Shown here: piece by piece, positions 22,528 to 36,861 of the stretch | How positions within the stretch are numbered: the stretch's first letter is position 1 | Layout: each line of letters begins with the position of its first letter | Translations under genes and position numbers: made by a program | Notes under the pieces: model-generated | The model's database searches: none | What the model was told of the DNA's origin: nothing | The model's input: only the letters and a program-made list of their open reading frames with translations | DNA from: Mytilinidion resinicola | Taxonomy: Eukaryota > Ascomycota > Dothideomycetes > Mytilinidiales > Mytilinidiaceae | Direction of reading: 5' to 3' | DNA length: 64,000 bases | Assembly: GCF_010093595.1 (NCBI RefSeq) | Contig: NW_022985440.1 | Location: forward strand, 721,529 to 785,528

Positions 22528-25500
22528 ATGGCGACTTCGGAGACGCTGGTCGACATGGTCTCCTCTATACCGAGCTTCTCCGCCGCCACTATTCCTGCCA
22601 CTTCGCTCCCGGCCGCCCTGAAAACCGCTGAAGTAGCTCCTTCCTCTGCTATGGGCCTCCTGGGGCGCGTGATTCTCTCTATTCTGAGAGTAATCCCTAG
22701 CATTCTCTACTGGATCATTACCTTCACCACAATCACTCTCCCAACATGGCTATTCACCCTGTTCTCCATGAGCTTGACCTTGACCCTGAACTTCACCACG
22801 CTGTATGCTTCCTAGACTGAGAATCCTCAGCTTTCGCTAATTAATATAGAATGCTCATCATCATATTACTGGTGTCGACCATCAGCTACTTTGTGAGATA
22901 CCGATTCCTGACTATGTATGCTCGACTACCCGCCGAACCACAACGCGAAGAACCACAGGTCGAGGTCTTCCCAGATACACAGGAAGGTGACTCAAAGCGG
23001 GGTCTTTCAAACTACCTAGACGAGTTCCTGAGCGCTATCAAGGTGTTTGGATACTTAGAACGGCCAGTGTTCCACGAGTTAACGAGGACAATGCAAACGA
23101 GGAAGTTGATAGCTGGAGAGACTCTGTTGTTGGAGGAAGAGAAGGGGTTTTGCTTGGTAGTCGATGGCATGGTGCAAATCTTTGTCAAATCGAACCGTGA
23201 AGGGCCTGGGTCAGAAAATGTTGGAACACCAGAAAACTCGGAAGATGAGGATGCACAGCCGGACCACGGTCAGGGCTATCAGTTGCTTACAGAAGTCAAG
23301 AACGGAGCCCCGATGTCTTCATTATTCTCGATCCTGTCACTATTTACTGAGGACGTGAAACTCCGACATGAGGATGAGGAAGATACTGGCATACAATCAA
23401 ATGGGCCCACAGCTGGATTCGGCCATGAAAGACCCTCAAGACCCGCTGCTTCCAGAAATGCTAGCTTCGAGTCCGACCCAACAAGTCCCCTTGGAACCCC
23501 TCGGACACCCCCACAGACTGGGTTAAGAGATCGCCGCGCGGATGGGCTGGCGAGCCCTACTGCTGGAGGTCGTCTTCCTACTGTGCCGCCTCTTTCTTTA
23601 GATTTGAATGGGGAGCAAACAAATTCGCCCCGCAAACCACCGCCGCAGCACGCCCGGTCTCGATCTAAGAAACCCAAGTCTGCGCATCCTGATATTGTAG
23701 CACGAGCTACGGTGGACACTACAATTGCCATTATCCCCGCGACTGCTTTTCGACGTCTCACTCGAGTATATCCAAAAGCAACGGCTCATATCGTACAAGT
23801 CATTCTCACTCGACTTCAACGAGTGACATTGCAAACTGGTCACTCCTACCTCGGCCTTACTAGTGAGGTACTGGGAACTGAAAGGTTGATGAACAAATAC
23901 ACCACATACGACTTGCCTGGATTTCTCCGCGATTCTGCCCTAGCGCGACTGAAGGAGAAATTCTCAAAAGAAAGAGAACGCATTGGCCCTGAAGAAGGCA
24001 TGAAGGGAATAGCACTCCACAATCCTGGAGCTGGTCGACGGCGCAGGTCTAGCAGTGGTCTAAGAAAGGGGGCAGCCCTACAAGCTAGACTAGCAGCAGC
24101 ACGATCAGGGTCGGATTTGGATGGCAGCTCGGATGTTCCCACAAAGCTGACACCAATAGGATCCTCAAATCGCAACGAGAGAGCGGGAGTCAGCGCAGGT
24201 GACCTACTGACAAACTCGCATCTACCTAGAGCTGGCGGTAGACATTCGAGGCTGAGCTTTTCCCAGCCTTATCAGTCCCCAGACCGTGGCATCCGGGATG
24301 GGAAAACGCCTCTGGATTCTGGTACATTCAACCCCTTCAACTCAACCCTACGCGGCCCATCGCAGCTTCGACGAGACGATTCTGTGGATGAAGACAGCGT
24401 CTTCCGTGAAGCAGTCCTCGATTGCATGTTCAAAGCTATTGGTCTGACAAACTTGGAGAGTCCTGTAAAGTCTGGCTCCGTTGAGGCCTCTCCTCGCATG
24501 GTCTCATTCGATGCGAAGCGCCAGAAAGCCGTTTTCACTAACGCGTTCGGCTTCATTGATCAATACGAGGGTTCACAAGCCGATTCAGAATCCGTCGCTT
24601 CAGCATCTTTATCCGCACTGAGCGTTGGCGGGAATCACAACATTCTTGAAGAAATTGTCGACGATGTTGAGATTGTCTTCTTTCCAAAGGGCGCTGTCTT
24701 GGTGGAACAAGGAGAGAGAAATCCTGGTCTGTATTATGTGATTGATGGATTTCTCGATGTTAGTATTCCTGTTGAGGATGATCATTCCGAAAACAACGTC
24801 CTAGGCACTCTACCAGCAACAACCGGTATGGCGGAGTCCGATCTCTTTGCAGGGCCCTTCGCCAATAGACGACCAGCTGCCTCAAGAGCAGCCACGAGCG
24901 ATATTCTGAAGTCGAAGAAGAGGAAAAGTCTTTTCTTGACGAAGCCCGGAGGACTTGCCGGCTATCTCGGAACCATTTCCTCGTATAGATCTTTCATCGA
25001 TGTCACTGCCAAGACAGATGTGTATGTTGGATTCTTACCTAGGGCATCCATCGAGAGAATCGTCGACCGCTACCCTGTCGTTCTTCTTACAATGGCTAAG
25101 CGTTTAACGACCCTTCTACCTCGATTAATATTGCACATCGACTTCGCTTTGGAATGGGTCCAAGTCAATGCCGGCCAGGTTATCTACAACCAAGGAGATG
25201 ATAGCGACGCCATCTATATCGTTCTTAATGGTCGACTTCGCGCAATCAGAGAAGGGGAGAACGATGAAATGCAGGTGATAGGGGAGTATGGACAGGGTGA
25301 TAGCGTTGGGGAGCTCGAGGTCTTGACCGAATCGGCTAGACCTGGGTCGTTGCACGCTATTCGAGACGCCGAATTGGCGAAATTCCCGAAGACTCTATTC
25401 AACAGCCTGGCACTTGAGCATCCTGGTATCACAATCAAGATCTCAAAAATCATTGCTTCAAGGATGCGTGCGCTAGTCAACGACCCTCTCCACGAGCAAG

Positions 25501-27198
25501 GCAAAGAGCGAAGTACGAAAGCAACGAGAAGTAAGGTCTCTTCGACAGTCAATTTACGCACTGTTGCCATTCTGCCAGTCACCGCAGGCGTTCCTGTTGT
25601 AGAGTTCAGTGGCAGGCTGATGAATGCTCTCGTTCAGATTGGAACGCCAAATGGTGTTGTGTCTCTCAATCAAGCCGCAATCCTCAACCACCTTGGAAGG
25701 CACGCTTTCAATCGGATGGGAAAGCTAAAGCTCTCACAGTACCTGGCAGATTTGGAAGAGAAGTACGGACTTGTTCTTTACGTTGCTGATACCAATGTCA
25801 AGTCACCATGGACTCAGACCTGTATCAATCAAGCTGATTGCATTCTCCTGGTCGGTGTCGCAGATCATCAACCAAACATCGGCGAGTACGAACGATTCCT
25901 ACTCACAACGAAGACAACGGCGCGGAAAGAGCTTGTACTATTGCATTCTGAAAGGTATTGTCCTCCGGGAACAACTCGTCGCTGGCTACGAAATCGTCCC
26001 TGGGTCAATGGGAGTCATCATCATATTCAAATGTCATTCCGTACGACGCCTGAGCCAGTACATCCAGCTGGCCGTCGTTTCGGCAACGCACTGAAACAGC
26101 GTGTGCAAGTTCTGCAAGCCGAGATCCAAAAATACACGTCGAGAAAGGTTCGCCAGACTCCGCTATATTCCGCAGAAACACCCTTCAAGGGCGACTTCCA
26201 CCGGATAGCTCGCAGGCTATGTGGAAAGTCGGTCGGTCTAGTGCTCGGCGGTGGTGGTGCTCGAGGAATCGCTCAGATTGGTATCATCCGAGCCATGGAG
26301 GAGGCAGGCATCCCCATCGACATCATCGGCGGGACATCAATCGGTGCCTTCATCGGCGCTCTTTACGCCTGGGATGCTGACGTCGTACCAATGTACGGAC
26401 GAGCAAAGAAGTTCGCAGGTCGCATGGGTAGTATGTGGAGGTTTGCCCTCGACCTCACCTACCCCTCGTAAGCTCTACCTCTTCCCTCGCAATCCAACCA
26501 CTAACATGCCCAGCGCCTCCTACACCACCGGCCACGAATTCAACCGCGGCATCTTCAAAACCTTCGGCAACGCCCAAATCGAAGACTTCTGGCTCGAATT
26601 CTACTGCAACACGACCAACATCTCCAAATCGCGCTCTCAGATCCACACCTCGGGCTACGTCTGGCGCTACGTCCGCGCATCCATGAGTCTAGCAGGCCTC
26701 CTCCCGCCCCTGTGCGACAACGGCTCCCTCCTCCTCGACGGCGGCTACATCGACAACCTCACCGTCGCGCACATGAAATCCCTCGGCGCCGACGTCATCT
26801 TCGCCGTCGACGTCGGCTCCCTCGACGACACGACCCCCCAGAGCTTCGGCGACTCGCTTTCAGGCTTCTGGGCGCTGCTGAATCGCTGGAACCCATTCAG
26901 CTCCTACCCCAACCCGCCGACTCTCTCCGAGATTCAGTCCAGGCTCGCGTATGTGAGCAGCATCGACGCGCTGGAACGCGCGAAGACGACGCCGGGGTGC
27001 CGGTACATGCGCCCGCCGATCGACCCGTACGGGACGCTGGATTTCGCAAAGTTTGACGAGCTGTACAATGTCGGGTACCAGTATGGGAAGGAGTTTCTCG
27101 GGCAGTTGAGGGAGCAGGGCATTTTGCCGGTTATGGAGGAGACGGAGAAGGAGAGGGAGTTGAGGCGGACGATGGCGCCGAGGAGGGCGAGTATTTGA
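22528..27198 (+). CDS. NTE1: Lysophospholipase NTE1 (patatin-type phosphatidylcholine deacylase)
   Basis: ER-membrane serine esterase that deacylates phosphatidylcholine to glycerophosphocholine. Three exons (22528-22802, 22850-26467, 26514-27198; introns 47 and 46 nt) encode 1525 aa, the usual fungal length. Hydrophobic segments lie at about residues 45-110. Cyclic-nucleotide-binding-like domains follow: [13 protein letters not shown] near residue 170, then two more after residue 690 ([35 protein letters not shown]). The patatin domain carries the oxyanion motif [12 protein letters not shown] (about residue 1223), the nucleophile elbow GTSIG (about 1254) and the catalytic Asp in DGGYIDNL (about 1373). 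The long low-complexity stretch between the first and second CNB domains is typical of fungal NTE1. Confidence 0.97.
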
Positions 27199-27611
27199 GG
27201 GGGCGAGTGGATGAGGCAGTTGGCATGGGTTGGTGTTGGTGTTTTGCGTCTTGTTTTTTGTGGGCGTGGGCTGGGTTTGGGACAAGGGAATACACATAGA
27301 TCGAGGCGAATAGGTGTTGGACTCTGATAGATAACAAGGAACTCCTCTTTACACGTTTTGATGGAGCTAGTCTGGTATATGATATTGTGCTCATGGCCGC
27401 GTTAATATCTACAGATCCAGCCACGCGGAACTCAAACTAGAGAATAACGGTAGCATCAGAAAGTATATCACTACGGATTGCGAACTAGCAAATGTCATCG
27501 TGTTGTGTGTATCAGCAAGGTTGGCTATACATGGTTATTTACTCTGCTGCATCATCTGGAAGGGCTCTATAGCCCTCCCCCCTGATCCCGCCGACCAATG
27601 CCACACCCAGC
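27199..27611. other. Convergent 3' spacer NTE1 / MEC1
   Basis: Only the 3' flanks of two convergent genes are seen. A T/G-rich run at 27225-27300 follows the NTE1 stop. No gene or repeat is recognised. Confidence 0.4.
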
Positions 27612-30600
27612 TTAGAAGAAAGCACACCACCCGATATACATGGCAGCCAGATTCCTAGGATCCATAGCCATTGCAATCAGCGCCTCCACATACCCCTCTA
27701 CACTCAACGGCACGCTCTCGCCCCTCAAAAGCCCCCCTACTTTTCCTCTCACAGCTTCGAGGACCTCCTTAGGCGAGTCCGGCACGCCCTCAATCCGCTT
27801 CTTGCGCTTCCCACCGAGGAAATCAGCCGTAGGGTCATGCACGAATGTTTCGAGGATCGTGATGAGCGTGTCCTCGTGCTGGCGCAACTGCTGATAGGTC
27901 AGCTCCGCGGCGGTGCGGAAGGGCCCCTCAATGGACGACGGGCCCATGGCGTCGACCATGTTGTGCGTGAGGCGGAACGGGACGAGCTCGGGCTTCTCGA
28001 AGGTGAGGCCTTTATCGAAGAGGCAGTTGAAGTCGACGTGGAAGACGCCGCCGTTACCTTCTTCGAGGAGGACGTTTTCGCCGTGGCGGTCGCCGAGGCT
28101 GTGAGCATTGGTCAGATTTTGCTAATGAGCCGCTACAGTGAAGACGTTGTACAAACCCTAGAATGTGTCCAATTATGGACATGACGGCACAGGAGCGTGT
28201 GTAGCGGATCCGTGCGGCAAGCCAGGCTTCGGGCTCGGGGAATGTTTCGATGAACCACTCGTACAGCACTGGAGGAAACCTGTAGGCTTGTGAGTTATTA
28301 TAGGTCGATATAAACATTCCCGATATTCCTTACTTTTTGATAATACGTTCAGTAAAGATGTTGACCTTGCTAGGTTCCAAGCACGCCTCTGCAAGCAACG
28401 TTTTCAACTCTCCATACTAAGTTGCGAATACTTTAGCATCGGGGGTGGTGAATATCATAGAGAGAGCAAGACTTACGTCGATAGGCACATTCTTCTGGCG
28501 ATAGAGTCTAAGGATGATGTCTCGCATAGGTTTCAAGCCTTCTACCCACTCGATCGTGCCGCATTCCTCATTCAAGGGTGTGACTCCATAGGTTTTGATA
28601 TCTAAGGCTTCGATTAGCTTTCGATCCAAGCACGGTACGCAAGTGCTTAGAAGAGTACTCACAAAGGCGTCGCTTGCTCGATTCAATATCTCTCTTCAAG
28701 GCTCGGTTTATCATCGCATTAAACTCCATCAGACGTTGGTCCTTTCGCAAGTCGTCCTTCGGCTTGCATAGCAGACCATACTGGCGTCCATCAGATCCTC
28801 TTACAGTGAGTTTTCGTGGTCGTTGTAAAGAGCTTAGAACTAGAACGTCGTCTTGGAAAGCTAGATGTCGTCAGTCAAAGTGAAAATAACCAGACTGTGA
28901 CAACTTACAGGCTATTGTGATAGCATCGTGCGGAAAAGGATTGTGAGCTCGAATGGTCTTCGTCCCGTCCCCAGCCGGCAAAGCAGCGATCATTGTTGCT
29001 TCGATCGGCACCACCAGCAAACATGGGGCAAGCTTAGGGTTGAAGCGGAGGTCCTGTGTGAGACTGACATGTGTCGCCCTCGTCTCAACGGGGACTTCAC
29101 AAGCAGCAAGAAGAGCTTCTGATAATCTCTGTCCGTTCATGATAAGAGCTTTGAGGTCAGGGAATGGCGAATCGGATTTGGTGCGTTTGAAGTCCTACGA
29201 GGCGTTAGTAAACGATTTCAAGGTATAGCATGCTAACATACCTTCAATTTCTGCAACACCTGCACTCCTCGAGATGCTCTATCAGAAGCGGTTGCTTTCG
29301 GAACAGCCAGTAAGCTCCACAATGCTTGCTGAGGATACTTTGCGGCCACTTTGATGATTAAGGCGGACAAGACGTCGTAAACACTCTTGTTTGGATGACT
29401 GATGCGGGTAATTATTTGTGGAAATGCGGTATACCATGCATACGCCGGGACTCGATCCACCATATACTTCCGCAAATGCTTGTGGATATTTTCTAGGCAC
29501 CTTACTCGTTGGGCCGCAATCTCCAGTTCAGCACTAGCTCGCTGTGCAGCCATTTCTACCTCCATTCCTAGATCTAGCCATAGAGTAAGTACTTTCGGGA
29601 CCATCTGGTAATAGTATTTCGTTCCATAGACCATGGAGCGAATGTAGTTGTCGATCACTAGCTTGTTCAGCTCCCCAGCGAGGAAAGTGAAGCTTTGTTT
29701 GCTTCGTGGTAGTAACTTTTCCGATTCCAGAATCTTGTTGTAGTGGCGTCCGAGATAGTAGTGACCCTTGTCCCATCGAGGAAATGCACGAATGCCCGTC
29801 TGATATTTCTCCCTCAGATCATACGACATGGTCTGGCCAGCTCTGTCTAGCCATTTCGCAAGCAGTAGATGGGCTCTTGCGGTAAGCTTATTCTCGCTTT
29901 GTAATTGGTCAGCTGAGATGTTCACAGAGTTGTCGATTGGCCCAGAATTCTGGGATTCGAAAGCTTTGCTCGCAATCGCGCCTTCGAGATTTTGAATGGC
30001 TTTCCTGTGGTGGCCATCTTTCCACAGTAGTCGAGAATGTTCGATCTTTGCGGCATCATCTCCGAGTTGAGCAGCATGAAGCACGGAGTTATAGGCAGTT
30101 GTAGTGAAGTTAGCTTTGCGGGCGAGTCTTGCACTAGTAAGCCACGCTGACGCGACGTCAAGTTTCGTGAACGATAGGCTAGTTTTGTTAGTTTCGACGC
30201 AGAAAGGAAGCAACCAATCTCGCTTACTGGGATAGCTGCATTGCGGCACGTCTTATGCCCAGTAGATACTGCTTTTCAGAGGTGTATGAGCCCAGAATAT
30301 CCAGCCTGCGGTCCATTTTTGCAAGAATAATGTCTTTTTTATCGGGGGCACTACTGGAAATTCCACCAATAGTTTCAATCTCGTAGAGGACATGCAGCCG
30401 GAGAAGATGATCGTGACAGGCTTGAATTGAGGCAGTTGAGGTAGGCGAAAACCCACGAGCAACATTCTCGCGAACAGCGGCGATTGTCTTCATGAAGTCT
30501 GCTTGATCTTTTCGTCGCAAGGCCAGTAATGCTCTCCCAATTCCAACATCGAATTCTTGTGAAACCTGAGAAAGCTCTTCAGACGGTGAAGCAAGGATCC

Positions 30601-33600
30601 TCTCCAAGTTCTGCCATTTCCCCGTGACCCAGGCCGCTTCTGCAGCGAATGGCAACGCCTTCGGGGTACGTGTATTGGAAGAAGTATGGAATCCTTCAAC
30701 ATAATTGAGAAGCGAGTCTTAACAAGTCAGTAGTTGTTCCGTCAATCTTGAAGAAATACGCACCATATTGTCCGGACTCTTTCAGGCATGTGAGAAGGTT
30801 GACTTGAATGTCTGGATCATTGGGCTTCTCTGCCAAGGCCAATTCGTACCAGCTTTGTGCGGCCGTCCATCTCCCAGCTTTACGGTGTTCTAAGACCTGT
30901 TGATCTGGGTCCAGGACGTGCAGATGCGCGGATATTCCTTCGATGCTATCTGGCTCATCGATCTGGGCGTAAATATACTGCAAATGTTCGAAATATGCAG
31001 CCTGCTGGAAAATGTTTTTCGACCTCTCCGCCCTTTCTCGCTGCTGACGGGTGTATTGCTCCCAATGAAAAAGCGCCCGGGCGTATGAGCCGCACTCAAC
31101 TGCTCTGCGAGAGATCACTTCCGCGGGTATTCCTTGTAAAATCCGCTCGACGCTGCTGATCTGTGAGATGTCCTTCATTTCGTCGTCTTCGTTGATTCCC
31201 CTGCCAGTTCGTCCCGCCATTGACCTAGCTTCTGCCATTGCCTTCCGTTTTTCTTGCAGCCATCTGGAAAGATAGTCAAGAACTTGAAAGACATTCTATA
31301 AAGTATCAGCATTTGGAATCACTCTCGAAGGCCGTGATACGTACCTCGCTGCACTGTTTGATATTTTCAGCGCCGGCATGGTCACCCTCGACGATTTCAG
31401 TCTTTAGAACTGTGAGAAGTTCTTGGCTAACATCTGAGGTTTCCTGGTCGGTGCCTCCAACTATGACGTTCAGCGCGGCAAAGGGAAGGATGAAACTGGC
31501 GATAGATAAGTCATGCCCTCGAATGATCCTCGCGAGAACTGGGAAGATCATCTTGGCGTTGTCTCCCTTTCCCCTCTGTAGCAGGTCGAAAACAAAAGTC
31601 CGGAGCCAGTCTGCATGGTTGCTATCTTCTGTGAAAAGTGGATATGTTTGTAGAGCCGGAGTCTGAGGTAAGTTGCTTCTTATCATGTATCTTGAGCTTA
31701 GAAATGGAGTTAGAGTGCTTCTCACTGACTCTGGTATCTCGACCCAGCGACGATATGTTGGTGTTGGTTGGGATGACCTCGGTCGATGTGTCGCAATCTC
31801 ATTGAAGCCGCAAAACTTCAGTAATTCTTGCATAACGTATGCAAGGAATCCCTGGACTCTCGCATTGGTAGCCGAATGGAAAACTTTGACAAGGATACGT
31901 TCCAGTAGGAATGCCGTGAAGTCGACGACTTCTATCGCGCGCTCGAAATTTGAAAGAACTAGTATCTCGCGTTTTTCTCGGACAGCTTCGACTCTATGAG
32001 GATCCAGACAGCCTATTAGTCCTAAGCATCGAGCGCAAAGAATGGTGATGTCGAAATGCTCTTCCGTAAACCTGTTACATGCATCCAGGATAGAACGAGT
32101 AAGCTGTGAGAGTACGCGTGTGGGTTTCTGGCTGATTGCAGACTCGTGAAGAAAGATTTGATTGGCCTCGAGAAAAGGGATCAGTTCCTCCAATGCTCTT
32201 GTAACGACGACGGCGTTTTCGTCTCTACACCTTTGGCTGAAGGTGTCAAAGTGATTGCCTAATTCGACCTTGGATTTGAAGCGATTGATTTCGGCATCAT
32301 ACTTTGACATTAGGGGAATGGATGCCAGAGATGGGACGCAGTCAATTCGATCCCGCAAAAGAGTACTGTGAGTCTTGATCAGATTACCGACGGTATCGTA
32401 GGCCTTCATTTGACTTTCTTCTCCGAAAAAGTTCCAGTTCTGCGCGATTATGGCGAATGTCTGATCGATCAGTGATTCAATGTCTTCCTCGTCAACGACA
32501 GTCAGTAAAGCTGCCCAAACAGAAAAGGTCTGGTCGCTGAGTTGCTTGTCGCCCATAGCAGACTGCAAACACGCCCGGATCTGTCTAGAAGTCAGCAATG
32601 TTTCCTACAAAGAGCTATCAGGGAAACTTCGAGGCGAACGTACTTGAGGTAGTGCGATGTTAACGTGTCCCTTTGCTAAATTGATCATCTCTTCGATGGC
32701 ACCAACGCAACGCCTTCTTTCTTGAACTGGATGCGTTTCATGTGGAGCGTCCAACACTTCTGAAAAATGAGCCATGATCCCGAGGACGTGCGACTCAAAG
32801 AAAAGCACCAAGGCCTTGGCCTTTTTCGTGGCCGTCTTTGAACCCGTCTTCCCCCCTGCAAGCATCGCCAGCGATTGAAACGCAAGGTGGACCTAGTCCT
32901 GTTAGCCAGGAATTTTGCATCAGGATTTCTACATACTTGAGGCTTTTTCGACTCGTCTTCTTCTGCGGCGGCTTTAAGCAGTTCGCATGCAACTAGAATT
33001 GGCTCCAACTTTATCCAGCTTGACAAGTCATTATCGTTTTCTTGAAAGGCGGGTGCAATCTCCACTAAAGTATCCATGGCACTCTTCTCAACATCTGGGG
33101 ATTGTTGGCGTAGTAGAAGCGCTAAGATTGCAGCGAGATTCTTGCGAGGTTGCGTGCATACATCCTGGATTGACGTCCCGCGAGCTGAAGCAATTCTCTG
33201 CAACACGTCTTTCTTCTTGGTTAACACAAGATAGGGTAATGTCTCGGTTTGTGTCATCAATAGCATCTGATTGACGCTCATTCCCAGTAACTCCGACAGT
33301 TGCTGAGCCTTCTGCGGTCGGGTTTGCAAGTCTTTGATGACTGTAGGGCCAATGCTTCTCCAGAATGGTCTAAGCATATCGGTAGGCTTTTGGTTGAAAG
33401 AATCGGCAAGACTGGAGAGCTGTGTCTTGTTAGCAAAGTCAGGTAGTTTGGTGTCCATTCGTACCTCATTATAAGCTACCCCACACAGCAATGGATTAGA
33501 GTGGTTCAGGTATTCCACGAGATGAATTAGTATGATATTTAGCTCATCTTCGCCGCAAACACTTGAAAAGCTTTAGCGCCATGCGACAGAAACAGCTCTA

Positions 33601-35984
33601 AAGAGATTACTTACCGTGCAGCTCGACCATAGGCCAGGATGAGTGTTTCTTGTATGGGGAGGTCGTTTCTTTCAGCAAGAGTTCGATAGAAATTAAGCGC
33701 AGTCAATCGATTTTTTCGTTTGACTTCCTTGGGCACACCCTGCCTAAGGAAAGCCGTGAGAGCTCTCCTACATTGCAATTAGCGCATGGTCTTGTGTCTA
33801 GAAGATTCACGAACCCTGCGACGATCCGTAACTCGCGAAGAGTGCTTCGGAGAGACCTGAGACACCATTGTCCTAGCGAGGAGAGGTCTAGATCAAGGTA
33901 TTCACCATCGGATATGTGATTGAACACTCTACGAATGGTGAGTGCCATGAGAATCCGAGGCTTTGTAGATCTTAGGAATTCAGGGGTTTCGATAAGCGCG
34001 GCCAGAGTAGAGATCACCTCTTTCCAATCATCTCCATGATTGCCACCATTCCAGTATGGTCTAGGGTTTGTGAGTCCTTCTGAGGAAGTATCGTCGCAAA
34101 CTCTACACGAAAAACAGTCGAGATGTCCCGAGTTTGACTTAGTAGCCTCTAAGCTGTGGGCGCCTGCGCACGCAATGTTTGCTAGGCAATTTGCAGAGAA
34201 CAAAACATTTCTTTTATCTTCCGGCAATACTAGATAGTGATCTCTGTGTTTGGTCAGAATAGTAAACGACGAAGACATCATTCACGGGTCCTTACACTGC
34301 ACTATTGTGGAGCCCCACTAGACTCGAGTTCCCTGAGCCTAGTTGGGTTGAAATCTCGTCAACGAAACTCTCGTACAAGCCGCGGGAGACGTTGCCATCT
34401 TCAGTCGCTTGGAGTCTTGGTCGTTTCTGGGGCCTATCAGCCTCGTGGAGAGCGGCTTCTCGATATGCTCTAAGAAGCGAGGAGGCTTCTAGTTCGAGGT
34501 CGATGTCATCAAAGACTGGCTCAGTCGACATGATATGCTTTCTTATGGCATCTTGCTCGTTTGGCCACTCATCGGGTGGGACAAATAGGCAAACCGCTAC
34601 CTACAAGGAATTAGCCACGAAACTTCAAGATTCTTGAATGTTGAAGCTTACCTGGAAGTCTCTAGTTAGGTCACTTACGATGCCCGACTTTTGGCATATC
34701 TGAATTAGCACTGGGTTGAGAATCTCATTCACAATCTTTTTCGGGCCATCTGGCTGCCATGAAACCCGAGCAGCTTCCTCTTGAGGTTGATCCAGGAGCG
34801 ATCTTAATCGTACCAGGGTCCATGTGAGTTTGCCTTGAAGAGTTCCATCAAACGAAGCCCCACGGTACGATTTGAGGACGTCAGAAAGGCCGTAGGAGAG
34901 AGAAGCGGCAGCATTATCAGAAGCTAGGTATGGGTAGCCGGACGCAGGAACTTGACGAATTGAGACAGCCTCTAGACTCTGAAGATACGCTATATCAATT
35001 TTTGGCGATTTTTGCTCGTTTCCTTTTGTCCAGCGAGCACGAAGTAACCATAGACGTGCACAGCTGTCCAAGGCCCCCTGGAGAGTGTTGTCGTGCCAAG
35101 AGTGAGTCAACGTGCTTCTCAAAATTTTTGCATCAGCAGCGGCAATGATACTAGTGAGACTAAAAGCGATGATAGTAGCTTGTGAGGGCGAAGATACGGT
35201 GATCTGAGCTCCTTGAGGGAGAGCAACTAAGTGCTGGCTTTCGGGCCATGCATCGTTTATGCCGTTAGAAGGAGGCAAAGTTATCGCGAATGCAGGGCAT
35301 GAAGAGGACTGGCGGGAGAAGGATGCTTCCAAGGCACGCAGAATATCTTTCAAGTATGTTAGCTTGAGCTTCAGAAAGTCATTGGGACATACCATCAACG
35401 CAGGAGCGGTAAAGTTGGATGAGCGAAACTGCATGTTGCCAAAGATCTGACGTGCGTTGCAATACTTGAACACAGCTCAATAGCAAGTCTTGAAGGTGCT
35501 CCTGTATTGCGTCGAGCTGGCAATGCCCCATCAAGGGAAGGATCTTGGGCAGAAGCCGCAAGAATAGTTTCGGGTGGACGACGCTATTCCCTTCGCTTCG
35601 TTTCGTGCTCAGAAGCAGCTCGGGCCTTCGTTGGATCGTCAACTTAATGACAGATATACTATCGATTGCTTGAGGTACAAGTAGATCGGGAGCAAACAGG
35701 TTCTCTCGAACTAGCACATCAAGTCCTGCCTCGGCCACGACTGTGATAAGTTCCGCATTCAGCTGCGAGTTCGGTTCATCGTTACTCGGATCAATCAGAT
35801 ACTCTTGCAGCAACTGTCCAAACACCGCTTTGGTAGTAGGCTCCTGCTGAGCATTGATGTTGGAGTGGTTATGGACGATCTGAGCAGCAATAGTTGACGG
35901 CGGAGGGGCGCCATTGGGAACACTGCCATTGGTCAAGGCTAGATTCGCAGGACGCTGCGTGGAATCGCCTGCTCTACGGGCCAT
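27612..35984 (-). CDS. MEC1: ATR-family checkpoint kinase (MEC1/UvsB)
   Basis: PI3K-related Ser/Thr kinase that signals replication stress and DNA damage with its Ddc2/UvsD partner. I trace 18 exons with a continuous frame of 2499 aa: 35984-35393, 35346-34652, 34600-34296, 34243-33815, 33767-33615, 33561-33465, 33419-32937, 32892-32644, 32580-31345, 31295-30764, 30717-30228, 30178-29242, 29194-28909, 28860-28663, 28601-28477, 28416-28334, 28279-28157 and 28098-27612. Introns are 44-63 nt. The N-terminal two-thirds is HEAT/FAT helical repeat, including VWAALLTVV and WEQYTRQQRERAERS. The kinase core shows LLCKPKDDLRKDQR, the catalytic loop LGDRHGEN (about 2338-2345) and HVDFNCLFDKG. The extreme C-terminus is a FATC domain ending AAMYIGWCAFF. 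The intron at 33464-33420 is 45 nt and stop-free, so a simple gene finder could retain it. Confidence 0.95.
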
Positions 35985-36423
35985 GACTGATTGAGTTGTG
36001 GGTTGAGCTTGCCATTACGAGACTCGCATATAGATTGAAAAGCCCACGAGTTGGTTTAGTACGGTCTAGGCTCCAATTGATGTTTGAAAAATGACGCTAC
36101 TCCCCAGTGAATGTGTAGGAACGTAGGAGACCTTGGGGACCCAGAGAGTCGGTGGAAAGACAGAGAGGCTGGCTGCTTTTGAAGTAGGGTTTGTTGACGG
36201 GTTGTTGCGTGGTGGATGCAGGCTCCGAGTCGCGTTAAGAGAAAACGGGTGGTCCCGTGACGAGCGGAGCGGATACGGAAGAGCCAAGACTTTTTGAAGT
36301 GGAGCTCTCACCACTGACCACACCACCTCAGTTCGAGCGCGCCATCCCATGCATCTCTGCTTCAGCCGTATTGAGTACGATCTATAATTATCACAGCATC
36401 ATTGAAGCTGCCATCTAGACGAA
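35985..36423. promoter_or_regulatory. Divergent promoter MEC1/COX16
   Basis: A 439-bp spacer between divergent ATGs. No gene is supported. The minus-strand frame at 36066-36350 has no family signal. Confidence 0.4.
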
Positions 36424-36861
36424 ATGCCTGGCCCCGCATTCTCATCAAAGCCGTTCAAATCCTCTAGAGCGGCTTCCAAAGCTGGCGACTTCTCTTCCCG
36501 CTATCGTGCATCACTGAGTCGGCACCCGTTCTTGCTCTTCGGACTCCCATTTCTTGTGACGATGGTCGCCGGCAGCTTTTTCCTTACCCCCGCTACCGCA
36601 TTACGATACGAACGGTACGATCACAAGGTCAAGACCTCTCTACAAGAGAATGCTCTGGGCTTGAAGAAAGAGAGGAGGCAGTTCGATATACGGGAAGAGT
36701 ACTTTGTACGTCTCTCTGAAAAGCCCAAGCCTTTCGATCCTGCTTTATTAGCTTTGCAGTACTAATGGCGACTTCAGAGACTCTCACAGAAACTCGACGA
36801 TGACAACTGGGAGAACAAGCGATACCCAAGACCACCTGGCGATTCTGACGGCATACTGTGA
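36424..36861 (+). CDS. COX16: Cytochrome c oxidase assembly protein COX16
   Basis: Mitochondrial inner-membrane assembly factor for complex IV (Cox1/Cox2 maturation). Two exons (36424-36705 and 36778-36861) give 121 aa. The 72-nt intron has GTACGT, a perfect TACTAAT branch site and CAG. A single membrane segment (residues about 37-56, PFLLFGLPFLVTMVAGSFFL) precedes the family signature RYERYDHKVK. The spliced exon 2 supplies the conserved ending DDDNWENKRYPRPPG. Unspliced, the ORF would lose this tail. It is divergent from the ATR kinase gene. Confidence 0.95.
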